In this document: positions 53,951 to 61,701 of the stretch, piece after piece
Position numbering within the stretch: the first letter of the stretch is position 1
How the letters are laid out: each line of letters starts with the position of its first letter
Made by a program: the position numbers and the translations under genes
Assembly: GCF_947654275.1 (NCBI RefSeq)
Contig: NZ_CANTJS010000007.1
Span: 1 to 64,000 of the forward strand
Reading direction: 5' to 3'
From: an uncultured Oscillibacter sp.
Lineage (GTDB): Bacteria; Bacillota; Clostridia; Oscillospirales; Oscillospiraceae
DNA: 64,000 nt
The notes under the pieces: generated by a model
What the model was told of the DNA's origin: nothing
The model's database searches: none
What the model saw: only the letters and a program-made list of their open reading frames with translations

Positions 53951-54342
53951 GGGGCGGCCGAAAAAATTTTTGCGCCCATTGCACGGGAACGTGCAACGAA
54001 GGGGCAAAGGATGCCCAGCAATAAGCGAAGGCCCGCCGAGAACGGCAGCGACCCGCGCCCTGTGATCAGCGTTTGAATGCGGAGCAGGGCGGGACGAGCA
54101 CCAGGGAGGCGGGCAGAGAAGCAGAGAAGCGAAGAGACAGACGGGCCAGCGGCAGCGAAAAGAGAAGGGCGGGCCTTTCGTCGACCTCCAAAACCCCCGC
54201 TTGCACGTCGTCGGCGCAAGCTGCACATCCCTCGCCCTGTCTCGCGGGGGACAGGTCTCGTCCGTTCCGCTGCGCCTCCTCTCCCTCCGCAACCACTTCG
54301 TTGGGTTGCGTCGGGGTGGGGCAGTGTCATAAAAATCCCCCG

Positions 54343-54592
54343 TTATCGGGGGGATTCAGGGGGGCGCCCCCCCTGACGGGGATTCCAAAGGGGCTGGCCC
54401 CTTTGGGTCCCCGCGGCAGCGGCCCTCGCTGGGAGGTGGCCCCCGTGGGAACGGCCCTCACGGGAGTGGTTCCCCACGGCAGCGCCCTCGCTGGGAGGCG
54501 GCCCTCACGGGAGTGAATCCCCGCGGCAGCGGCCCCCCGTGGGAACGGCCCTCACGGGAGTGAACCCCCGCGGCAGCGGCCCCGCAGGTCAC
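54343..54592. repeat. GC-rich palindromic and tandem repeat cluster
   Basis: ggggattcaggggggcgccccccctgacggggattccaaaggggctggcccctttggg followed by ccccgcggcagcggcc / gtgggaacggccctcacgggagtg units. Confidence 0.85.
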
Positions 54593-54623
54593 TGCCGAGC
54601 CAGACAAAAAGGAGGTCTGCCAT

Positions 54624-55820
54624 ATGGCATTTATGGCTCTGTTTGGATGGATCTTTCTCCCTGTCATCATTCTCGGCCTGATAGCCCAGGCCGTCGCGGC
54701 TCCGCTGGTCTGGGCGCTGGAGCATCCGGGCATCATCAACGCCGTTGCCGCCGGCCTGCTGATGTTCAACGCCCTGCTTTTCCTGGTCCTGATACGCTGG
54801 CGCGGACGGCGGAAGCGGGCGGGGAAGCGGAGCGCCGTGCTGCTCCTGGCGGCTCTGTGGGAGGCCTGGGTGGTGCTGTGCTGCGCGGCGTACCTGCTCA
54901 TCCGCCCCCTCCAGTATATCCCGGAGGACTTCGGAATCCCCTTCGACGCCGAGCACGTCTGCTACGGCGAGTGGGAACTGGTCTCCTGTCAGGGCATCCC
55001 GCCGGGCTACACCCGCACCGAGGAAGAAATTGCCTCCTGGCTCGGCACGCGCATCGCCTACGGGCCGGACCGCTTTTCCTCCAACGGGCTGGTCTACGCC
55101 CTGGATTCCGAAGAACCCTTCGACGAGTCCACAATCTGGCGGGAGTCCTCCATCTACATCCCCGGAAGTCAGGTCAGCACCTCCTTTGAGGCTCTGGGAC
55201 TGGAGGACCGGAAACTCCGCAGCGTTCTTCTGAACTTTCAGGAGGACATCGGGAAAAGCCGCCCCATAGGGGCCCTCTTCTATCTGCTGGACCGGGACAC
55301 CCTGATGGTCTATCACGACTGCATGTTTTTCCGGGCGGAACGCGTGGAACCCGCAGACGGCTCCGCCCCCTCCATCCCGGACCCGGCGGGACACCGTATC
55401 CCGGACCCGGAGAACCGCCCCTATTTCGGTACCTGGACCGTCACCGAGGCCCTGAGCCCGGCATCCCCGGAGCTTCTGGAGGAAACCGTTGGCGGGGAGT
55501 TCTCCTGCTGGGCGGAAAGCATACTCGTCTCCTTCTCCGGCACCGCCGGAGGCTGCGGCGTGGAGCGCTACAGAGAGCGGGACATCACAGCTGAGGAGTT
55601 CGCCGCGCTCTATGGAACGCCTCTGGAGGACCTGGGCGTGGAGCCCGGCACGTACCTCCATGTAACCGCGGAGCTCATAAGCGACAGCTTCCCCGACCTT
55701 GGCAGGCGCTTTGTGCTGCTGGATGGGAAGACCATGCTGCTTTGCGGCGGGGGCGCGTTCTTCCGGGCGGAGCTGGTCCCGGATTCCCAGCCCTCCATCT
55801 GGATTCCGGATGAAGCGTAA
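54624..55820 (+). CDS. Hypothetical membrane-anchored protein with two related extracellular domains
   Basis: 398 aa; N-terminal TM segments, then FGTWT/YGEWE-type domain twice. Confidence 0.7.
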   Translation: MAFMALFGWIFLPVIILGLIAQAVAAPLVWALEHPGIINAVAAGLLMFNALLFLVLIRWRGRRKRAGKRSAVLLLAALWEAWVVLCCAAYLLIRPLQYIPEDFGIPFDAEHVCYGEWELVSCQGIPPGYTRTEEEIASWLGTRIAYGPDRFSSNGLVYALDSEEPFDESTIWRESSIYIPGSQVSTSFEALGLEDRKLRSVLLNFQEDIGKSRPIGALFYLLDRDTLMVYHDCMFFRAERVEPADGSAPSIPDPAGHRIPDPENRPYFGTWTVTEALSPASPELLEETVGGEFSCWAESILVSFSGTAGGCGVERYRERDITAEEFAALYGTPLEDLGVEPGTYLHVTAELISDSFPDLGRRFVLLDGKTMLLCGGGAFFRAELVPDSQPSIWIPDEA

Positions 55821-55994
55821 AAGGGGAGCGTCCAAAGCGGAGATTTTATGCAGGGGCCCGGCCCGTCACCGATAGCAGCCTTCATCATTGCTGCCGGCGG
55901 GCCCTACGGAGCGTGATTCCGGCAGAGGGGTGCAGGGGGCGGCCTCTGCGCCGCCCCGCCCAGACGGGCCGGGACAGAGCCCGGCCCCTACAGG

Positions 55995-56215
55995 GCATCC
56001 ATGCTGTAAAATGCGCAGGTGGATACTCCCGGAGCAAAGGGAGTGTCCAAAGCGAAAATTTGATGCAGGAGCTTTCCCCAGCACGGCATCCATGCTGTAA
56101 AATGCACAGGTGGATACTCCCGGAGCAAAGGGAGTGTCCAAAGCGAAAATTTGATGCAGGAGCTTTCCCCAGCACGGCATCCATGCCGTAAAATGCGCAG
56201 GTGGACGCTCCCGGA
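55995..56215. repeat. 91-bp tandem repeat, about 2.4 copies, upstream of uvrA
   Basis: gcatccatgctgtaaaatgcgcaggtggatactcccggagcaaagggagtgtccaaagcgaaaatttgatgcaggagctttccccagcacg; starts at 55995, 56086, 56177. Confidence 0.9.
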
Positions 56216-56228
56216 ACAAAAAAACCTC

Positions 56229-56257
56229 TTGACATAAAAAATACATTCCATTAGTCT
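56229..56257 (+). promoter_or_regulatory. Probable uvrA promoter
   Basis: TTGACA, 17-bp spacer, TAGTCT. Confidence 0.5.
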
Positions 56258-56297
56258 GTAAAGCGTGACGAAACGCAAGCAAAGGAGAACCAACGCC

Positions 56298-59126
56298 ATG
56301 CACAAATATATCACCGTCAAGGGCGCGCGGGTAAACAACCTGAAAAATATTGACGTGACCATCCCCCGGGACAAGCTGGTGGTTATGACCGGCCTGTCCG
56401 GCAGCGGAAAGTCCTCTCTGGCCTTCGATACCATCTATGCTGAGGGACAGCGCCGCTATGTGGAGTCCCTCAGCTCCTATGCACGGATGTTCCTGGGCCA
56501 GATGGACAAGCCGGACGTGGACTATATCGAGGGCCTCAGCCCCGCCATTTCCATCGACCAGAAAACCACCTCGAAAAACCCCCGGTCCACCGTGGGCACC
56601 GTCACGGAAATTTACGACTACCTCCGCCTCCTCTGGGCACGGGTGGGCACGCCCCACTGCCCCCGCTGCGGCAAGGTCATCCGGCAGCAGACCATCGACC
56701 AGATCATCGACCAGGTGCTGGCCCTGCCGGAGGGCACCCGCATTCAGGTGATGGCCCCGGTCATCCGGGGCAAGAAGGGCGAACACGCCAAGGTCTTCGA
56801 GGACGCCAAGCGCTCCGGCTACGTCCGGGTCCGGGTGGACGGGAATCTCTATGAGCTGGACGAGGACATCAAGCTGGAGAAAAACAAAAAGCACAGCATT
56901 GAGGTGGTCATCGACCGGCTCATCATCCGGCCCGACATCCAGCAGCGCCTGACGGACAGCGTGGAAACCGCCTCCGGCCTCTCCGGGGGTCTGGCGGTCA
57001 TCAACCTTCTCCGGGAGGAACAGGACCTGACCTTTTCCCAGAATTACGCCTGTGAGGACTGCGGCATCTCCATCGAGGAGCTGACCCCCCGCATGTTCTC
57101 CTTCAACAACCCCTTCGGCGCCTGCCCCACCTGTACCGGTCTGGGGGTGCAGCTGAAGGTAGACGTCAGCCTGGTGGTGCCGGACCCGTCCAGGTCCATT
57201 CTGGAGGGGGCCATTCAGGCCAGCGGCTGGGGCAATATCCGCTCCGACGGCATTTCCCGGATGTACTTCGACGCCCTTTCCAAAAAATACCGCTTTTCTC
57301 TCGAAAGCCCCTGGAGGGAGCTGAGCCCCGAGGTGCAGGACGTGATTCTCTATGGCACCCGGGGGGAAAAGTTAGAGCTTCACTATGACCAGCCCCGGGG
57401 GAAGGGGGTTCTCTATCAGCCCTTTGAGGGCATCTGCAACAACATTGAACGCCGCTATCAGGAGACCCAGAGCGATTCCAGCAAAAAGGAGCTGGAGGAG
57501 ATGATGGCGGAGTGCCCCTGCCCCGGCTGCAAGGGCCGGCGGCTGAAAAAGGAGTCCCTGGCGGTGACGGTGGGGGACAGGGACATTGACGCGCTGACCC
57601 GCCTCTCCGTACTGGATGAGCTGGAATGGGTGGAGCGCCTGACGCTGACAGAACAGCAGCAGCTGATCGCCGGCCGGATTCTGAAGGAAATCAAGTCCCG
57701 GCTGGGCTTTCTCCGGTCCGTGGGCCTGGGCTATCTGACCCTGAACCGCTCTGCCGGAACCCTCTCCGGCGGAGAGAGCCAGCGCATCCGTCTGGCCACG
57801 CAGATCGGCTCCAGCCTCATGGGGGTGCTCTATATTCTGGACGAGCCCTCCATCGGGCTCCACCAGCGGGACAACGACAAGCTGCTGGCAACCCTGCGGA
57901 ACCTCCAGAGCCTGGGGAATACGCTTCTGGTGGTGGAGCACGACGAGGACACCATGCGGGCGGCGGATTACCTCATCGACATCGGGCCCGGCGCAGGGGT
58001 CCACGGCGGACAGGTGGTGGCCGCAGGGACGCCGGAGGAGGTTATGGCCAACCCGGATTCTTTGACGGGGCAGTACCTCTCCGGCAGGAAGAGCATCCCC
58101 GTTCCCTCTGTCCGCCGCCCCGGCAGCGGGAAATTCCTCCGGGTGATGGGCGCGGAGGAGAACAACCTCCAAAAGGTGGACGTGGAATTTCCCCTGGGGA
58201 CCTTCACCGTGGTCACCGGCGTGTCCGGCAGCGGAAAGTCGTCTCTTGTGAATGAAGTGCTGTTCAAGCGCCTGGGCGCCGATCTGATGCGGATGAAGGT
58301 CCACCCCGGCAGGTGCAAAAAAATCGAGGGCCTGGAGCATCTGGACAAGGTGGTCAGCATCGACCAGAGCCCCATCGGGCGGACCCCCCGGTCCAACCCC
58401 GCCACCTACACCAACCTGTTCAACGACATCCGGGAGCTCTTCGCCTCCACCCAGGAGGCCAAGAGCCGGGGATACGGCCCGGGCCGGTTCAGCTTCAACG
58501 TCCGGGGAGGACGCTGCGAGGCCTGCTCCGGGGACGGCGTGCTGAAGATTGAGATGCATTTCCTGCCGGATATCTTCGTACCCTGCGAGGTCTGCAAGGG
58601 GAAGCGCTATAACCGGGAGACCCTGGAAGTCCACTATAAGGGGAAAAATATCTCCGACGTGCTGGACATGACGGTGGACGAGGCCCTGGAGTTTTTTGCG
58701 CCCCTGCCCAAGCTCCGGAACCGGCTGCAAACCCTGCAGGACGTGGGCCTGGGCTATGTGAAGCTGGGCCAGCCCTCCACGGAGCTCTCCGGCGGCGAGG
58801 CCCAGCGGGTGAAGCTGGCCACGGAGCTGAGCAAGCAGGCCACCGGAAAGACCATCTATATTCTGGACGAGCCCACCACCGGCCTCCACACCGACGACGT
58901 GCGCAAGCTCCTGGAGGTGCTCCAGAGGCTGGTGGACAGCGGGAACACGGTGGTGGTCATCGAGCACAATCTGGACGTCATCAAGTCCGCCGACTGGCTC
59001 ATCGACCTGGGCCCCGAGGGCGGCGACGGCGGCGGGACCATTGTCTGCACCGGCACGCCGGAGACTGTGGCCGCCTGCGGGGCGTCCTATACAGGGCAGT
59101 ATCTGAAGAAATGTCTTGCGCGCTAA
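56298..59126 (+). CDS. uvrA: Excinuclease ABC subunit A
   Basis: [87 protein letters not shown]. Confidence 0.98.
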   Translation: MHKYITVKGARVNNLKNIDVTIPRDKLVVMTGLSGSGKSSLAFDTIYAEGQRRYVESLSSYARMFLGQMDKPDVDYIEGLSPAISIDQKTTSKNPRSTVGTVTEIYDYLRLLWARVGTPHCPRCGKVIRQQTIDQIIDQVLALPEGTRIQVMAPVIRGKKGEHAKVFEDAKRSGYVRVRVDGNLYELDEDIKLEKNKKHSIEVVIDRLIIRPDIQQRLTDSVETASGLSGGLAVINLLREEQDLTFSQNYACEDCGISIEELTPRMFSFNNPFGACPTCTGLGVQLKVDVSLVVPDPSRSILEGAIQASGWGNIRSDGISRMYFDALSKKYRFSLESPWRELSPEVQDVILYGTRGEKLELHYDQPRGKGVLYQPFEGICNNIERRYQETQSDSSKKELEEMMAECPCPGCKGRRLKKESLAVTVGDRDIDALTRLSVLDELEWVERLTLTEQQQLIAGRILKEIKSRLGFLRSVGLGYLTLNRSAGTLSGGESQRIRLATQIGSSLMGVLYILDEPSIGLHQRDNDKLLATLRNLQSLGNTLLVVEHDEDTMRAADYLIDIGPGAGVHGGQVVAAGTPEEVMANPDSLTGQYLSGRKSIPVPSVRRPGSGKFLRVMGAEENNLQKVDVEFPLGTFTVVTGVSGSGKSSLVNEVLFKRLGADLMRMKVHPGRCKKIEGLEHLDKVVSIDQSPIGRTPRSNPATYTNLFNDIRELFASTQEAKSRGYGPGRFSFNVRGGRCEACSGDGVLKIEMHFLPDIFVPCEVCKGKRYNRETLEVHYKGKNISDVLDMTVDEALEFFAPLPKLRNRLQTLQDVGLGYVKLGQPSTELSGGEAQRVKLATELSKQATGKTIYILDEPTTGLHTDDVRKLLEVLQRLVDSGNTVVVIEHNLDVIKSADWLIDLGPEGGDGGGTIVCTGTPETVAACGASYTGQYLKKCLAR

Positions 59127-59199
59127 AACAGTATCTCTTGTTTTACGGAGGAACAGGGCCCGTTCCTGCTTGAAAATGAATGGTCATTGTTATCACCAC

Positions 59200-59239
59200 A
59201 CAAGATTTAATAATGTAAATATACAATATTAAATCTTGT
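59200..59239. promoter_or_regulatory. Palindromic operator candidate upstream of second XRE regulator
   Basis: acaagatttaat ... attaaatcttgt, 12-bp arms. Confidence 0.7.
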
Positions 59240-59256
59240 TTGTCAAGGAGTTTTTT

Positions 59257-59484
59257 ATGGACACGCTTCAAATCATGGGTGCACGTCTGAAAGCCCTGCG
59301 GAATGAGCGCCGTATCTACCAGCGGGAAATGGGAGATTTGCTGGACGTTACTATGCAGCACTATCAAAAGATTGAGCACGGCGATGTGAACATTTCTGCC
59401 TTGACATTATGTACCCTTTCGCAGTATTTTGGAGTCAGCACGGACTATCTGCTGGGGCTGTCCGAGGAACGAAATCCCCGGTAA
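59257..59484 (+). CDS. XRE-family HTH regulator (paralog of 53732-53950)
   Basis: MDTLQIMGARLKALRNERRIYQREMGDLLDVTMQHYQKIEHGDVNISALTLCTLSQYFGVSTDYLLGLSEER. Confidence 0.93.
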   Translation: MDTLQIMGARLKALRNERRIYQREMGDLLDVTMQHYQKIEHGDVNISALTLCTLSQYFGVSTDYLLGLSEERNPR

Positions 59485-59559
59485 AGGCAGGCCCGGAGAA
59501 TGTCCGCTCATGTATTCTGTCAGAAGGAAGCACAGAGGCAGACTCCGTTTTTCATTCTA

Positions 59560-59650
59560 ATATCGGGGGGATTCAGGGGGGTGTCCCCCCTGACGGGGAT
59601 TCCAAAGGGGCTGGCCCCTTTGGGCCCCGCCGGCAGGCGTTCCCCGCGAA
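59560..59650. repeat. GC-rich palindromic repeat, second copy
   Basis: atcggggggattcaggggggtgtcccccctgacggggattccaaaggggctggcccctttgggcccc; matches 54343-54412. Confidence 0.85.
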
Positions 59651-59716
59651 AGCGGACTGCCCGGCGGGGTATTTATCATCAAAATCAAAATGCTCAAAGA
59701 AAGTTGAGGATCACCT

Positions 59717-60613
59717 ATGAACATCACAAAAACCGCCATGATTACCGTCTGCGGACGGCCCAACGTGGGCAAGTCCAGCCTCACCAACACCCTGGTGGGG
59801 GAAAAAATCGCCATCGTCTCCAACAAGGCCCAGACCACCCGGAACCGCATCTACGGCGTGGTAAACCGGGAGGACACCCAATATATCCTTCTGGACACAC
59901 CGGGTCTCCACCGGCCCAAGTCCGCCCTGGGGGACTATATGGTGAAGGTCGTCACCGCCAGCCTCAGCGACGTGGACTGCGCCCTGCTTCTGGTGGAGCC
60001 CATCCCCCACGTGGGCGGGCCGGAAAAGGCCCTGATTCAGCGGATTCGGGAGGAAAAGATTCCCTGCATTCTCTGCATCAACAAGATTGACACCGTGGAG
60101 CCCGCCGCCCTGCTGCCGGTGATCGCCGCCTACAGCGAGGCCTGGGACGGCTTCGACGCCGTCATCCCCATCTCCGCCCACACCGGCGGAGGTCTGGACG
60201 AGCTGATGGAGGAACTGAAAAAATACGCCGCGGAGGGCCCCCAGCTCTTCCCCGACGGCCAGACCAGCGACCAGCCGGAGCGGGCGGTGTGCGGGGAGCT
60301 GCTGCGGGAAAAGCTGCTGCTGTGCCTGGACAAGGAAATTCCCCATGGCACCGCCGTGGAGATTGAGAAGTTCTCGGAGCGGGATACCGGCGTCGTCGAC
60401 GTGGGAGCTGTGATTTACTGCGAAAAGGCCAGCCACAAGGGCATCATCATCGGAAAGCAGGGGGCCATGCTGAAAAAAATCAGCTCCCTGGCCCGGCATG
60501 ACATGGAGAAATTCATGGGGACCAAAATCTACCTGGAGACCTGGGTCAAGGTCAAGGAGAACTGGCGGGACAACCTGAACTACGTCCGGAGCCTGGGATA
60601 CAGGGAAGAGTGA
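59717..60613 (+). CDS. era: GTPase Era
   Basis: MITVCGRPNVGKSSLTNTLVGEKIAIVSNKAQTTRNRIYGVVNREDTQYILLDTPGLHRPKSALGDYMVK. Confidence 0.97.
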   Translation: MNITKTAMITVCGRPNVGKSSLTNTLVGEKIAIVSNKAQTTRNRIYGVVNREDTQYILLDTPGLHRPKSALGDYMVKVVTASLSDVDCALLLVEPIPHVGGPEKALIQRIREEKIPCILCINKIDTVEPAALLPVIAAYSEAWDGFDAVIPISAHTGGGLDELMEELKKYAAEGPQLFPDGQTSDQPERAVCGELLREKLLLCLDKEIPHGTAVEIEKFSERDTGVVDVGAVIYCEKASHKGIIIGKQGAMLKKISSLARHDMEKFMGTKIYLETWVKVKENWRDNLNYVRSLGYREE

Positions 60614-60729
60614 AGAGTTGAGAGTTGAGAGTGGGGATGATTTGGGAATTTTCCATTTCCGGCGGGAATTTCCGGGCATGGATTTCGACGGGTTCCGCAG
60701 ACTAATCCTGTCAAAAGGAGGTCTGCCCC

Positions 60730-60837
60730 ATGGATTATTTGGAATCGGAGCCCCTCTGGGAGCTGTTCTGCCTGACGGGAGAGCCCCTGGCTTATATGCT
60801 CTACCGTTCCATTGAAGAAAACCAGGACTGTCAGTAA
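60730..60837 (+). CDS. yqzL: YqzL-like small protein
   Basis: MDYLESEPLWELFCLTGEPLAYMLYRSIEENQDCQ (35 aa) between era and recO; below the track's size cut-off. Confidence 0.8.
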   Translation: MDYLESEPLWELFCLTGEPLAYMLYRSIEENQDCQ

Positions 60838-60881
60838 TCAATGGGGAGAAATATACTCCCCGTACATAGGGAGGGAGCGCT

Positions 60882-61631
60882 GTGGCGGCTTCGCCTGTGA
60901 TTGTGACCCGGGGCGTGGTCCTCCGGGAGACCGAGACCCGGGAGACGGATAAAATTTTAACCCTGCTGTCGGAGGACCGGGGGAAAATTTCCGTGATTGC
61001 CCGGGGCGCCCGGCGGAAAAACTGCCGGTTTGCCGCCGGGGCCCAGTCCCTGGCCTGGTCGGAATGGACGCTGTATCAGCGGAAAGACTGGTACTATGTC
61101 AATGAGGGCTCTACCCTGGAGCTCTTCGAGGGTCTGCGGGGCGACCTGAAGGCACTGGCCCTGGGGTTCTACATGGCGGAGCTGACGGAGTGCGTCACCC
61201 TGCCGGAGGAGCCCGCGCCGGAGCTGCTGCGGCACCTGCTGAACGGGCTGTATGCCCTTTCTGCTTTACACAAGCCGCCGGAGCTGGTAAAGCCGGCCTT
61301 TGAAATGAAGCTGCTGTGTCTGGCGGGATTTGAACCGCTGGTGAATGCCTGCGAGGCCTGCGGGAGGACGGACCCGGAGGAGCCGGTTCTGAACGCGGCC
61401 CTGGGGACGCTGCGGTGCAGGCGCTGCGCCCACGACGGCGGGGTGAGCCCCCTCTGCCGGGAGTCTCTGGCGGCTCTGCGGCATATCGTATACGGAGACC
61501 CGAAACGGCTGTACTCCTTCCGCATCCCGGAGGAGGCCCTCCGGCGCCTGTCCAGGGCGGCCGGGCTGTTTCTGTCCGCCCAGCTGGAGCGGACATTCAG
61601 GACTCTCGACTTTTACGAGAGCCTGGGATGA
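60882..61631 (+). CDS. recO: DNA repair protein RecO
   Basis: GVVLRETETRETDKILTLLSEDRGKISVIARGARRKNCRFAAGAQSLAWSEWTLYQRKDWYYVNEGSTLELF; C-terminal Cys-rich finger CEACGRTDPEEPVLNAALGTLRCRRC. Confidence 0.96.
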   Translation: MAASPVIVTRGVVLRETETRETDKILTLLSEDRGKISVIARGARRKNCRFAAGAQSLAWSEWTLYQRKDWYYVNEGSTLELFEGLRGDLKALALGFYMAELTECVTLPEEPAPELLRHLLNGLYALSALHKPPELVKPAFEMKLLCLAGFEPLVNACEACGRTDPEEPVLNAALGTLRCRRCAHDGGVSPLCRESLAALRHIVYGDPKRLYSFRIPEEALRRLSRAAGLFLSAQLERTFRTLDFYESLG

Positions 61632-61701
61632 GAGTAGAGAGTGGAGAGTTATGATACGGAAGCGGGAAATCAGGAAAACTGCGTGACAGGAGGAACCACC
61701 G

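Noticed and set aside
54552-55835. 427-aa minus-strand ORF
   Set aside because: Antisense to the 398-aa membrane protein; the plus-strand product has plausible TM segments and a domain duplication.
55995-56215. CRISPR array
   Set aside because: 91-bp units abut without spacers and match a dispersed intergenic repeat.
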